This document shows, one piece after another, positions 19,918 to 31,300 of a stretch of DNA of 64,000 nt; positions within the stretch are counted from its first letter, which is position 1, and each line of letters begins with the position of its first letter. This DNA is from Desulfovibrio legallii (GTDB taxonomy: Bacteria; Desulfobacterota; Desulfovibrionia; Desulfovibrionales; Desulfovibrionaceae). The notes beneath the pieces are model-generated. The model saw nothing but the letters and a program-made list of their open reading frames with translations, was not told the origin of the DNA and made no database searches. The position numbers and the translations under genes were made by a program. The DNA lies in the NCBI RefSeq assembly GCF_900102485.1, contig NZ_FNBX01000002.1, positions 86,295 to 150,294 on the forward strand. The letters are read 5' to 3'.

Positions 19918-21420
19918 ATGTTCAGACATAAAAAAACGGCAGCGCCAGAGGCGGAACAAGCAGGGGGCAAGGGCAACGCGCCCGCAGCAGATGCGGAAAG
20001 CGCCCTGCCGGGCTACGCCCGCACCCTTTCCTGGCTTTCGCTGGGCGTCATTCTGCTGACCAGCCTGGGGCTTTCGTTTTTCATTTCCAATTCGGCGCGG
20101 GAAACCCTGCTTACCCGGCAGCAGGAGTTTGCCCGGCTGCTGGGTGAGAATCTGAACAGCCAGATCTTCCGGCGCTTTGCCCTGCCCACCATTTTTGCCT
20201 ACGGGCGCATTGCCCTGCGCCAGCCGGAGCAGTACGAGCGGCTGGACCAGGTGGTGCAGTCCGTCATCCACGGTCTGCCGGTGGAACGGCTGCGGATTTA
20301 CGATTTTTCCCGCGTGGTGGCCTATTCCACCCGCAAGGAGGACGTGGGCCGGGCCGGGCTTTCGCCGCCCTATCTGGACGAGATCCTGCAAGGGGGCGCG
20401 CCGCGTTCGGAGATTCTCTCCACCATCCCGGCCTGGCAGGCCCCCTTCCGTCTGCCCCTGGAGGAGGGCACCTTTGTGCTGCGGGTGCTTTATCCCCTGC
20501 GGGGCGAGAGCCTGCGCCCCGGCGAAACCCCGCCGGTCATGGGCGCGCTGGAACTGACCCAGGACATTACAGGCGACTACGAGCAGGTGCTGACCTTCCA
20601 GGGCATCATTGTGGTCATGTGCCTCATGTCTTCGGTAGTCATGTTTGCCTTGCTGCTCATGCTTATCCACCGCTCCGAGCGGGTGCTGGCCGCGCGCATG
20701 CACAAAAACCGCATGCTGGAAAACGAGCTCCACAGCAACGAGCGCCTGGTGAGCATGGGGCGGGTGGTGGCCAGCATTGCCCATGAGATCCGCAACCCCC
20801 TGGGCATCATCCGCTCCAGCGCGGAGCTCTTGCAGCGCCGCACGGACAAGGCGGACGCGGGCACGCGGCGCATCCTGGGGGCTATTTATGACGAGGCCGT
20901 GCGCCTTTCCCAGACCGTCAACGACTTTCTGGACTACGCCCGCCCCCGCCAGCCCAAACAGGATATGGTGGACGTGGCCCTGGTGCTGGACCAGGTGTTG
21001 GCCTTTCTGGAAGGGGAAATGGGCCGACGCGGCGTGAGCGTGGAGCGCCAGTGCGCGCCCGGCCTGTTTGTGCGCGGGGACAAGGATTTGCTGTACCGGG
21101 CGTTTTACAATATCCTGGTCAACGGGCAGCAGGCTATGGAGGGCCCCGGCACGGTGCGCATCAGCGGCCGCGCGGACCAGAACGGCCGCGTCTGCCTGGA
21201 ATTTCTGGATTCCGGCCCGGGGTTCGACCCCGCCACCTTGCCCAACCTTCTGGATCCCTTCTTTACGACCAAGGACGGCGGCACCGGGCTGGGGCTGCCC
21301 ATTGTGCAGTCCATCATCACCAGCCACGGCGGGTCAATAGCGCTGGAAAACGGCCCCGAAGGCGGCGCGCTGGTGCGCGTGCTGCTGCCGGCGGCCGACG
21401 CGGCGCACGGGAAGGCATAA
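19918..21420 (+). CDS. Membrane sensor histidine kinase
   Basis: A 500-residue kinase. Membrane segments at about 36-57 and 228-252 enclose a 170-residue extracytoplasmic sensor domain without a family I can name. HisKA carries the phosphorylatable His289 (SIAHEIRNPLGIIRSS), and the HATPase region shows NILVNGQQAM, DSGPGFD and GGTGLGLPI. No HAMP or PAS is obvious. It overlaps the next gene by one base (TAATG), so it is the partner of that sigma54 activator; the pair resembles ZraS/ZraR or AtoS-type systems. No clear ribosome binding site precedes the ATG at 19918. Confidence 0.9.
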   Translation: MFRHKKTAAPEAEQAGGKGNAPAADAESALPGYARTLSWLSLGVILLTSLGLSFFISNSARETLLTRQQEFARLLGENLNSQIFRRFALPTIFAYGRIALRQPEQYERLDQVVQSVIHGLPVERLRIYDFSRVVAYSTRKEDVGRAGLSPPYLDEILQGGAPRSEILSTIPAWQAPFRLPLEEGTFVLRVLYPLRGESLRPGETPPVMGALELTQDITGDYEQVLTFQGIIVVMCLMSSVVMFALLLMLIHRSERVLAARMHKNRMLENELHSNERLVSMGRVVASIAHEIRNPLGIIRSSAELLQRRTDKADAGTRRILGAIYDEAVRLSQTVNDFLDYARPRQPKQDMVDVALVLDQVLAFLEGEMGRRGVSVERQCAPGLFVRGDKDLLYRAFYNILVNGQQAMEGPGTVRISGRADQNGRVCLEFLDSGPGFDPATLPNLLDPFFTTKDGGTGLGLPIVQSIITSHGGSIALENGPEGGALVRVLLPAADAAHGKA

Positions 21421-22799
21421 TGAGCGAAAAAGCGCATATTCTGGTCATTGACGACGAAAAAAACTATCTGCTGGTGCTCCAGACCCTGCTGGAGGACGAA
21501 GGCTACACGGTGACGGCCATCAACGACCCGGAAACGGCCCTGGCCTTTCTGGAAGAAAGCGAAGTGGACGCCGTGGTCACGGATATGAAGATGCCTAAGG
21601 TCTCCGGCCGTCAGGTGCTGGAGCGGGTGAAAAAAACCTGGCCTTACATCCCGGTGCTGATCATGACGGCCTTCGGCTCCATTGAGAGCGCCGTGGAGGT
21701 CATGAAGTACGGGGCCTTTGACTACATCACCAAGCCCTTTTCCAACGACGAGCTTTTGCTCTCCATCCACAACGCCGTGGAGCTTTCCCGCGCCCACCGC
21801 CAGTACCGTCTGCTGCAGGAGGCCATGGAAGACCGCTACGGCGTGCACAAGATTGTGGGCCGCAGCAAGGCCATCCGCGACGTGCTGCTTATGGTGGAGC
21901 GCGCCGCGCCCAGCCGCTCCACGGTGCTCATCACCGGCGAATCGGGCACGGGCAAGGAGCTGGTGGCCCGCGCCATCCACTATACCAGCCCGCGCAAGGA
22001 CAAGCCCTTTGTTTCCGTTAACTGCATGGCCCTCAACCCCGGCGTGCTGGAAAGCGAACTCTTCGGGCACGAGAAAGGATCCTTCACCGGGGCCGTGGCC
22101 CTGCGCCGGGGCCGTTTTGAACAGGCCGACGGCGGCACGCTTTTCCTGGACGAAATCGCCGAGCTGACCCCGGACCTCCAGGTCAAGCTGCTGCGCGTTC
22201 TGCAGGAGCGCCGCTTTGAGCGCGTGGGCGGCGGCGAGGAAATTGAGGTGGATATCCGCGTGGTGGCCGCCACCAACAAGGATCTGGCCGCCCTGGTGGA
22301 GAAGGGCACGTTCCGCGACGACCTCTACTACCGGCTCAACGTGGTGCAGATTCCCCTGCCGCCCCTGCGGGAACGGCGGGAGGACATCCCCCTGCTGGTG
22401 GCCCACTTTGTGGAAAAGGTCTGCACGGAAAACAGCATGCCGCCCAAAACCTTCAGCACCGAGGCCCTCAACTACATGACCGGTTACGAGTGGCCGGGCA
22501 ACATCCGCCAACTGGAAAACGTGGTGGAAAGCTGCCTTGTTCTGGTGCCCGGCAACGTCATCCAGGTGGATAACCTGCCGGCGGAAATCCGCGACGAGGA
22601 ATCCCAGTTCAAAAGCGCCGTGGACCTTCTGCCCGTGCAGCTGGACCTGGCCGACACCCTGGAAAAAATCGAGGCCGCGCTCATCCGCCGCGCTCTGGTG
22701 CGGGCCGATCTGGTGCAGGTCAAGGCTGCGGAATTTCTGGGCATCTCCAAAAGTTTGCTTCAGTATAAGTTGAAAAAATACGGCATTACAGGGCATTAG
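21420..22799 (+). CDS. Sigma54-dependent response regulator (NtrC family)
   Basis: A 459-residue activator of RpoN-dependent promoters. The receiver domain (1-120) has the acidic pair DD at 11-12 and phospho-acceptor Asp55 (VVTDMKMP). The AAA+ domain has Walker A GESGTGKE, Walker B GGTLFLDE, and a GSFTGA loop in place of the usual GAFTGA. The C-terminal Fis-type HTH ends in AAEFLGISKSLLQYKLKKY. Its stop codon is directly followed by repeat copy B, whose first hairpin could serve as the transcript end. Targets are unknown. Confidence 0.93.
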   Translation: MSEKAHILVIDDEKNYLLVLQTLLEDEGYTVTAINDPETALAFLEESEVDAVVTDMKMPKVSGRQVLERVKKTWPYIPVLIMTAFGSIESAVEVMKYGAFDYITKPFSNDELLLSIHNAVELSRAHRQYRLLQEAMEDRYGVHKIVGRSKAIRDVLLMVERAAPSRSTVLITGESGTGKELVARAIHYTSPRKDKPFVSVNCMALNPGVLESELFGHEKGSFTGAVALRRGRFEQADGGTLFLDEIAELTPDLQVKLLRVLQERRFERVGGGEEIEVDIRVVAATNKDLAALVEKGTFRDDLYYRLNVVQIPLPPLRERREDIPLLVAHFVEKVCTENSMPPKTFSTEALNYMTGYEWPGNIRQLENVVESCLVLVPGNVIQVDNLPAEIRDEESQFKSAVDLLPVQLDLADTLEKIEAALIRRALVRADLVQVKAAEFLGISKSLLQYKLKKYGITGH

Positions 22800-22952
22800 G
22801 GCATTTCAACTTTGAAATGCCCTGGCGGCTACGTGAGCAGGCGTCCGCCGTGGAGGCGCAAGCACAATTTATTTGTGCGGTTAAGCGCCGCAGCGAGCGC
22901 GTCGTAATCTTTGAGAATGCCTGTTCTTAAAGGTAATTTGCCCTGGAGGCAG
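22799..22952 (+). repeat. Dispersed structured repeat, copy B
   Basis: Begins at the last base of the sigma54-activator stop codon with a near-perfect hairpin (22799-22822, GGGCATTTCAA / TTGAAATGCCC). It continues through CTGGCGGCTACGTGAGCAG, a stem GCACAA-TTTA-TTGTGC (about 22862-22877), TTAAGCGCCG, and CTTTGAG..CTTAAAG. The middle stem differs from copy A by a compensatory G-C to A-T change. The gap 22800-23381 also holds a direct repeat (22972-23050) and a short palindrome (23171-23182). Confidence 0.8.
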
Positions 22953-22971
22953 AGCGTCAACCCGTTGCTCT

Positions 22972-23050
22972 CCCCCTGCGTTGGGGATTGGTTAGAGCCA
23001 GGTTCAGGGAAAGCGCGTCCTACACCGTCCCCCCTTGCGTTGGGAACTGG
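22972..23050 (+). repeat. Imperfect direct repeat, two units
   Basis: CCCCCTGCGTTGGGGATTGG (22972-22991) and a related unit with CTTGCGTTGGGAACTGG (23029-23050) are 57 bases apart. No ORF or known element overlaps them. They lie upstream of the GntR regulator. Confidence 0.4.
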
Positions 23051-23170
23051 GCGCGCGCAAAGGGCGCTGGGCATGCGTCGGGCCGTAGTGCCGACCTGGC
23101 GTGTGGCCAGGTTGCGGGGCGCGGGGCAGCGTGCGCCGCGGCCTCTTTACAGACCTAGGGTTTTGGTATA

Positions 23171-23182
23171 GGTTGAACAACC
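23171..23182 (+). promoter_or_regulatory. Short palindrome, possible GntR operator
   Basis: GGTTGAACAACC is a perfect 12-base palindrome in an AT-rich patch (TTTTGGTATA before, CAATCTAAAT after) about 200 bases upstream of the GntR gene. GntR/FadR proteins bind short palindromes, so autoregulation is possible; the distance weakens the case. Confidence 0.25.
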
Positions 23183-23381
23183 AATCTAAATCTCGCCAGT
23201 GTCTTCCCGTGGGTTGCAGTGCGCCGTCAAGGGCGGTATCCCAGTTTGCAGGTCTGCGCGGCAGACCGCGCCGCTTCGCTGTTCCGCAGCGAGGGTGCAG
23301 CCGCATGAGGCCGGGACCGCACGGCGGGCCGCCCCCTGGGCGTACCCTTGGGCGGGAGATTTGCAGAAAAGAGGTTCCGCA

Positions 23382-24185
23382 ATGGTCAGCACCAACAGCA
23401 AGAGCGGCCGCGCGCCGGCCGTCCGGGGCCGCAGGCGCAGCATCCAGCGGCCGCGTGTGCATACGGAAGTTTTGTCCTGCCTTCTGGAGGACATCCAGTC
23501 CGGGGTTTACGCCGTGGGGCAGAATCTGCCTTCGGAACGGGAGCTCATGGACGAATTCGGCGTGGGGCGGCCCGCCGTGCGCGAGGCCCTGGCGGCTTTG
23601 GCGCGCATGGGGCTTATTGAGGTTTCGCCTGGCCTCAGGGCGCGGGTCTGCCGCCTTACACTGCAGCCCTTGCTGCGGGAAATGCGCGCCACGCTGGACA
23701 TCTACTCCAGTTCGGCCGAAGGCTGGCAGCAACTGCACGACGTGCGGCTGTTTTTTGAGACTGCGGTGGTGCGGCACATGGCCCGTACCGTCACGGACGA
23801 GCAGCTGGCGAGCCTGCAAAACCTGCTGGAAAACCAGCGCAAACTCCTGGACGCCTCGGAAATCCGGGCCTTTGCGGAGGCGGACATCGATTTCCACCGC
23901 TACTTGGTGGAATGCGTGGGCAACAGCTTCCTGGGCCTGCTGGCCGACGGCTTTGCCGGCTGGCTTATCACGCCGCTCTACGCCTCCATGCAGGTGCGGC
24001 GGCAGAGCGAGCGCTCCTACCGGGCGCATCTGGCGGTTTTTGAAGCCCTGAAAAAACGCGATCCGGATCTGGCCGAGGGGGCCCTGCGCACCCATCTGGA
24101 GGAAATGCGCGGCATCTATCAGGTGGACGTGATGGCTGCGCCCGAAAAAACGGACGCGGCCTGCGAGGACAGCGCGACAAAATAG
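23382..24185 (+). CDS. GntR/FadR-family transcriptional regulator
   Basis: A 267-residue regulator. Residues 30-95 form the winged HTH (SGVYAVGQNLPSERELMDEFGVGRPAVREALAALARMGLIE), and the rest is a helical FCD effector domain with the metal-binding pattern DIDFHRYLVECVGN and HLAVFEAL. FCD regulators typically sense carboxylates or sialic-acid-type sugars. Start at 23382 chosen because the family similarity begins soon after; the ribosome binding site (GAGG) is weak to fair. It sits beside the PKS-like/flippase locus with a terminator between, so control of that locus is possible but unproven. Confidence 0.88.
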   Translation: MVSTNSKSGRAPAVRGRRRSIQRPRVHTEVLSCLLEDIQSGVYAVGQNLPSERELMDEFGVGRPAVREALAALARMGLIEVSPGLRARVCRLTLQPLLREMRATLDIYSSSAEGWQQLHDVRLFFETAVVRHMARTVTDEQLASLQNLLENQRKLLDASEIRAFAEADIDFHRYLVECVGNSFLGLLADGFAGWLITPLYASMQVRRQSERSYRAHLAVFEALKKRDPDLAEGALRTHLEEMRGIYQVDVMAAPEKTDAACEDSATK

Positions 24186-24213
24186 CGCGGCGCAGTTGCG
24201 ACGCATCTGGACG

Positions 24214-24245
24214 GGAGCGGGCGGAGCCATCTGCCCGCTCCTTTT
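24214..24245 (+). terminator. Terminator after the GntR gene
   Basis: GGAGCGGGC (24214-24222) pairs with GCCCGCTCC (24233-24241), followed by TTTT. Confidence 0.85.
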
Positions 24246-24299
24246 GCGTTTTGCGGCGGAGCGCCTTCCACGGGCTGGCGGGCGATGGTACGCTGTGGC

Positions 24300-25700
24300 T
24301 TACGCTTTTTCAAAGGGCGGGGGAGGGCGCCAGCGCCAGAACAGGGCCAGGAGGGGGATAAGGCCGGCCAGTTCCGCCAGTTCGCGCGGGGCCACGCGGC
24401 CGCAGGCCCACCACAGGGCCGCGCTGCACAGGGCCGCGCCCAGCAGCATGGCCCACTGGCCCAGGCGCATGGGCCGGGCGGTCCACTGAAAATAGCCCAC
24501 GGTGAGCAGGGCCACCCAGATCTTGGTGATGGTCAGGGAAAGGGCCGCGCCTTCCAGGGGCATGCGGGGGATGAGCACAAAACAGCAGATAAGGTTGCAG
24601 ATCAGGCCGCTGACGTAGAAGGCCAGGAGCAGGCGATGGCGACGCATGCCGATCATGGCGTAGGCGGCCAGGTTGTGCAGAAAGGCCGTGGCCAGGCAGG
24701 GGGTGAGCAGGCGCTGGGCTGTGACGGCGCTCTGGTAGTTGGGGCCGTAGATAAGGGGCAGGAAGCGGTCGCTTTCCACGCAGATGAGGAAGATGATGGG
24801 CAGAGAGGCGGCCCAGAGGGTGCGGGCGGTCTGCCCGGCCAGTTGCCTGAAGGCGGCTTTATCCTGCGCCCAGTAGCGGGCCAGAAGGGGAAAGATGACC
24901 TTGCCCAGCAGCGCGCTGGAGACCAGCACGGAAAGGCCCTCCACGGTTTCCCAGGCCACGCCGTAGCCGCCCACGTCGGCGTTGCCGCCGTATTGCTTGA
25001 GAAAAATGACGTTGATTTTATTGTAGAACATGGCGCAGGCGGCCATGCAGGTAAAGACCAGGCCGTTCTTCATCTGGCGGGCCAGGTCGCGCATGCCGTT
25101 GAGGCCCACGCCAGCCAGGGGGTTGCGGCGCAGGGCCACGAGGGCGAAGATGATGAAGAACAGGGATTCCAACGGCTTGTAAAGGGCAATGAGCAGGGGC
25201 GAGGCGTTCAGCAGCACGCAGCCGATGCCGAAGCCGATGCCCACCAGGGAGGCTGGCACGCGGATGCGCATTTCCACATCCTGGCGGCCGCGCGCCTGGC
25301 AGAGGGCGAAGAAGGAATCGCTCACGCCGTCCAGGCCCAGGCCCAGGGCGATGCAAAGGACCACCAGGCGCAGTTCCGGCGTATAGTGCTGCCAGCCCGT
25401 CACCAGCCAAGTGACCCCCAGGGCGGCCAGCAGAACCACCAGCTTGAGCCAGGTGACTTCGCCCAGCAGGGCGCGGGGGTGCCCTTCGCGCCGGGCGAAG
25501 GTGGAGAGCAGAAAGTCGTTGAGGCCCACGTCGGCCACGGTTTTGACCAGATACCCGTAAGTCAGGGCCAGCACAATCTGCCCCAGCACGTCGGGGCTGT
25601 GCCGGGCCAGGAGGATGGTGAAGGCGGTCCAGGCCAGGTCGCGCGTCCATTGCGCGCCCAGGATGTAGCCCAGCCTGCGGGGGATGCTCTTAAGCTTCAT
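24300..25700 (-). CDS. Polysaccharide/lipid flippase (Wzx/MOP superfamily)
   Basis: A 466-residue polytopic protein with about 12-14 membrane segments and no large soluble domain. Order and composition match the MATE/MOP polysaccharide exporters that flip undecaprenyl- or lipid-linked glycans: N-terminus with RRLGYILGAQW, central CAMFYNKINVIFLKQYGG (the typical helix 7 region), and a repeat-like second half. Last gene of the minus-strand arm, 9 bases after the HlyD-like gene. The substrate would be the product of this locus. Oddly, a flippase follows a tripartite-type efflux pair here. Confidence 0.8.
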   Translation of the reverse strand: MKLKSIPRRLGYILGAQWTRDLAWTAFTILLARHSPDVLGQIVLALTYGYLVKTVADVGLNDFLLSTFARREGHPRALLGEVTWLKLVVLLAALGVTWLVTGWQHYTPELRLVVLCIALGLGLDGVSDSFFALCQARGRQDVEMRIRVPASLVGIGFGIGCVLLNASPLLIALYKPLESLFFIIFALVALRRNPLAGVGLNGMRDLARQMKNGLVFTCMAACAMFYNKINVIFLKQYGGNADVGGYGVAWETVEGLSVLVSSALLGKVIFPLLARYWAQDKAAFRQLAGQTARTLWAASLPIIFLICVESDRFLPLIYGPNYQSAVTAQRLLTPCLATAFLHNLAAYAMIGMRRHRLLLAFYVSGLICNLICCFVLIPRMPLEGAALSLTITKIWVALLTVGYFQWTARPMRLGQWAMLLGAALCSAALWWACGRVAPRELAELAGLIPLLALFWRWRPPPPFEKA

Positions 25701-25709
25701 GAATCGGGC

Positions 25710-26710
<1,001 letters not shown>

Positions 26711-26711
<1 letters not shown>

Positions 26712-28174
26712 CACAGAATCTCCTTGGCAGGCAGCCCCAGGAAACGTTCCTGCAGCAGGCTGGCCACGTACATCCACTCCAGACGCGCCAGGCGGCACTC
26801 CAGATCGGCCTTGATGTAGTCCACGCGGGCCTGCACCTCAGCTTCGTGGAGCTTGGCCACGGCGGGGAACTGCTCAATGCCCTCGTTGAACGAAATATGC
26901 GCTTCCTTGAACTGCATGGCGGCCGTATCCAGGCGCGTTTTGGCCAGCTTGAGCTCGGTTTCGGCCAGGGCCACGCGCTGTTCGGCCTGGAGCCACTTGT
27001 TGGAATAGTCCGTGCGTTTGCGGGCCAGCTCATGGAAGGCCTGGGCCTTCTGCATGCGGGCGGTCTGCACGCCGCGGTAGCGGCGGCCCCAATCCACCAG
27101 GGGGAAGCTGACGTTGAAGTGGAGGAAGGTGTCCTCCTGGCCGCTGGTGGGCTGGTACTGCCCGGCAGGCGGATTGTTGTTGAGGGCAATGTTCATGTCG
27201 GGCATGTACTGGGCCCAGGCCACCATGATGTTGTAGTCCGCCAGTTTGACCTGGCCGCGGAGCAAAAGGTCGTCCTCGGTGGCGGGCCAGCGGTTGTCCC
27301 AGGTGAGCTTGCGGCCCTCGAAGCCGGCCAGGATGGTGTCGGCGCTGTCCGTATCCACGTTAAGGCGTTGTTGCGGCTCCACGCCGGCCAGAATCTTGAG
27401 CTGGGTGCGCTGCATGGTTTCGCGCATGCGGGTCTGCTCCAGCATAAGTTCCAGCTCGCGCTGGTGCTGCTGGGCCAGGTTCAGGGCCACGCCCTGGCGG
27501 CCTTCCACGGATTCCACCTGCTGCCAGTAGTCCGTCAGTTCCTTGCCCAGGGGCAGCAGCTCCTGCTGGGCCTTGACGATTTTTTGCTGCGCCTGGAGCT
27601 GCAGATAGGCCTGGGCGATTTTGTAGATGGCTTCGCCCACGGCCTTGCGGTGGGTGGCAATGGCCAGATTGACCATGGCTTTCTGCACCTGGTGCTCAAA
27701 ATAGGTGGCCACAGGGTTGGGAAAGGCGGCGCTGAAGCCCACGCGCAGTTTGGTCTGGCCGTAGTCGCCGGGGGTATCCTTGGTGTCCATGTTGTAACGG
27801 GTGAGGTTGTTGGACACGGTGAGGGCCATGCGCGGTTCGGGCAGGTACTTCCACACGGCGTTGGTCAGGGCCACGCGCTTGATTTCCAGCTCCACGGCGC
27901 TGTTGACCAGCAAAGGCGACTGCTGGATGGTCAGAAAGACGCAGTCCTCAAAGGAAAAGACCTTGGAAGGATCGTAGAGGTTGGGCACCGCGGCTTCCAG
28001 TTTGGCCTTGTTTTCCACGGGCACGCCCGGGGCTTCCTCCAGCCAGTGCCGGGCGGGCAGCTCCGGCGATTTGAGCCCGGCCTTGTTGGAAGCGCAGGCG
28101 CAGAGGGCAAGGCTCAGCGCCACAAGCAGCAAAAACGGCAAAGGCCCCGATATGGTAGTGTGCGCACGTTGCAT
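26711..28174 (-). CDS. TolC-like outer membrane efflux lipoprotein
   Basis: A 487-residue outer membrane factor. The N-terminus is a lipoprotein signal with lipobox LCAC (Cys near residue 26). The rest is dominated by long helices and coiled coils repeated in two halves (FSFEDCVFLTIQQSPLLVNSAVELEIKR, then TDYSNKWLQAEQRVALAETELKLAK), with beta-strand regions such as HFNVSFPLVDWGRRYRGVQTARMQKA. It forms the exit duct with the downstream adaptor. Start at 28174 places the lipobox correctly and follows AAAGGG. Separated by 129 bases from the PKS-like gene, presumably the same transcript. Confidence 0.85.
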
Positions 28175-28303
28175 CTGGCACCCTTTGCGAAATCGCGCCG
28201 ACCGTAGGCCGGGCGGGTGGATGGATATGGCCTGAAACCGCGGCGCGCATGGCCGCGTGCCTGTGTCCCCGCGCAACGCGTGCTGCGGAGACAAAATATG
28301 ACG

Positions 28304-31300
28304 TTATACGGCGTCGGGCGCAGGGGCCGCGTCAGACCGCCGCCGGTCGAACTCCAGGTGGTGCAGGGTCAGAAAAACCTGCCCTGCCGCGTCCCGCGCC
28401 TGCGCGTCAAAGCGCAGCAGATTGGCGTCGGCCCAGGAGCGTTGCAGCACAAGCTGCCAGGGGCCGCCCTTGCCGACGCCCCGCCAGCGGATAAAGCCCG
28501 CCGCCGCCAGTCGCCAGCCGCGCAGCCCTGCCGCGGGATCAAAGACCGCGCCGGGCGCGTCAGTATGGTGGGCAATGGCCAGCCAGGCGGCCTGCACCAG
28601 GCCCTCTACCACATGGAGAGCATCAGTATAGCCGCAATCCGCAGCGGGGGCAATGGATGGCCGCTGCGGCGGCCGCAGGGTCGCGGCAAACCGGTGTTCG
28701 GGCAGGACGGAGAAATGCGTGAGCAGACGCCAGGCCGGCCCCAGCCCGGCGGCCGCATAAAAACTGTCGGGCGCGGGGCCCGCGCTCCCGGCGTCCGCAT
28801 CGGGCCAGAGGGGCGGCACTTCGCCCGCCGCGGCCGCCAGCAGGGCGTGGCCTTCGGCCACCGGGGCGTACTGGTCCGTGTGGCGGCCGTTGGCCGTGAG
28901 GCCGCGCGCCTGAAGCCGGGCGCGGCACAGGCGGGTCATGACGGCGTCCTGCCCCAGCCAGGGGTCGGCCTCCGCCAGCATCCGGCATTCGCGGGTTACG
29001 CCCGGCGGCAGAAGGGGCGGATCGTAAAACCGCAGGTCTGAGAAGCCGGAAACGGCCAGCCAGGGCAGCAGCAGACGCGAACCCTCCAGCAGGGCCTCCA
29101 GGGCGCGGTTTACGGGCAGCCAGGGCAGGGCGTCCGCGGCTGCGCCATAAGCGCCGTGCTGGGAGAGATCCGGATCGGCGTAGCGCGAAAAATGGCAGGC
29201 CCCCTGAAAAAGGGTGGCCGTGGCCCGGTAGGCGGGGTGCGGATCGGGAAAGACCAGAGGGAAGGCGCGGGGCCGCTCCAGCAGGGGCGCGGGAGCGCCC
29301 GCGTCCGGCAGACCGGGCAGCTGGCCGGGGCGCGCCCAGAGCACCTGCTGGGCCGTGCCGCGCAGCAGCTCGCGGGCCAGCATATCGCCCCATTCGTCCA
29401 GGCCCGCGCGGCCCGTGTCCAGCAGGCGCACGGCCCGCACCGGCAGGCCGTTTTGCCGGCCCAGGGCCAGCAGGCGTCCCTCCAGCGGCAGCGCGGCGCG
29501 GGCGTGCTCCAGGCTGGGGGAAAGGGCGGCGCAGCAAGAAGCCCAGCGCAGGCCGCGGGGCAGGGCCGCCTGCCACAGGGCCGTCAGCAGGGCGGCCTGG
29601 GCCGCGCCGGGAGCGGGGGATGCCGCCGTGTCCGCTGCCGGAACCAGCAACAGACCGTCCACCGTGCCCGCGACGGCGGCCAGGGCTTCCAGTGCGGTTG
29701 CGGCGGCCTGATCCGGAGGAACCCCTTGAGGGATATCCCAGGGCGTCAGCCGTGCTCCGGCGGCCAGGGGGGCGCAGGCCGCCAGCAGGCGCGCCGGCAC
29801 GGCCAGGGTCAGCCCCAGGGGGGCCAGCCCGCGCAGCAGGCGCGGCAGCAGGCGGTCGTCTTCCAGCCACACGGCCAGGGTCTGCCCGGGGGCGAGCGGC
29901 AGGCCTGCGCCGCAGGGATCCAGCGGCAGGGGGCGGAGCGGCGCGTCGCCGTCCGGCGGAGCCAGCCGCAACAACGGGGCGGGGCAGGCGCGGCGGGGCC
30001 GGGGTGCGGCGGTCGGGGCGGGGGCTGGCCCGCCGCCCAGCAGTCGGGCCAGATCGCCGACGGTGGCGGCGCGCAGCAGATCTTCAAAATTGACGGCGCG
30101 GCCCAGGGCTTTTTCCAGCTCCTCCACAATGCGCGGAAAGCGGCTGGAGCGCAGGGCCAGGTCGTAGCGCAGGTCCATGTCCGGCCGCAGCTCCGCGGCG
30201 GGGCGTCCGCTGGCCCGGGCCAGCACTTCCAGCAAGGCCGGGGGGCAGGTTGCGGCCGCATCCGGAGAAGGCGTCCCCGGGGAAGGGCGGGCCGGTTCCA
30301 GGGCGGCGGCGTCCGCAGCGCAGGCGCAGGGCGCGCGATGCGCCTCGGCCAGGGGGATGAGCCCGCAGTGGGGCAAGGGCCGCAGGGCAACAGCCGCGGC
30401 TTCGGCCGGGGCGGCGGCCAGGCGGGCCGCAATGGAGGCGCGCCGCAGATGCCCCAGGGCGTAAAGCTGCGCGCAGGCGCGGCGCAGGGCTTCTGTCTCG
30501 TGCCCTTTGCGGGAGACGGAGAGGCAGCGGGCGCGGGGCTCGTTGTCGGTCGTGAGGCCGCAGAGCGTGTCCTGCGGGCCGAGCTCCAGAAAATGGCGGA
30601 TGCCGTCGCGCTGCCACATGGTCCGCACGGATTCTGTCCAGCACACGGCGTGCTCGTCCAGATCGGCGATGTGGCGGCAGATGCCGGGCTGATCCGGAGG
30701 ATAAAAGCCCGTGGTGACGCAGCTCAGGGCGGGGCGGCGGGGCGGGGCCATATCCAGCGCGCCCAGGCGGCGCAGGGAAAGATCGCGCAGCACGCGCATG
30801 CTCGGATGGTGGAAGGCCAGGCTCACGTTAAGGAGCATGGCCGGGATGCGCCGCTTGCGCAGGCTTTTGCGGGCCTCCAGCAGCACGGGGCGCGGGCCGC
30901 TCAGAATATACTGGCGCGGCGTATTGTAGTTGGAAATATAGAGGTCCGGCCAGGCGGCGCAGGCTTCGTCGATGACGGAGCGCTCCGCGTGCACGGCCAT
31001 CATGCCCGTGTCCGCCCCTGGGCGGGCCTCCAGCTCGGCCATGTGCGCCGCGCGGGTGTCCAGGATGTACCAGCCCACTTCCGGGCTGTAGATGCCCGCC
31101 AGACAGAGGGCGATGAGCTCGCCCAGGCTGTGGCCGCAGAACAGCGCGGGGGTAAGGCCCAGGCTTTCCAGCACGCTCCACTGGGCCAGCTCTACCATAA
31201 AGAGGTAGGGCGACTGCCAGCGGGTGCGGCTGATTTTTTCCACATCCGTTTCGTCCATGAGGGCCAGGACGTCCCAGCCCGCCACGGCGGCAATGCGGTC

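Noticed and set aside
22972..23050. CRISPR-like repeat
   Set aside because: Only two imperfect units with one spacer-length gap and no cas gene; not an array.
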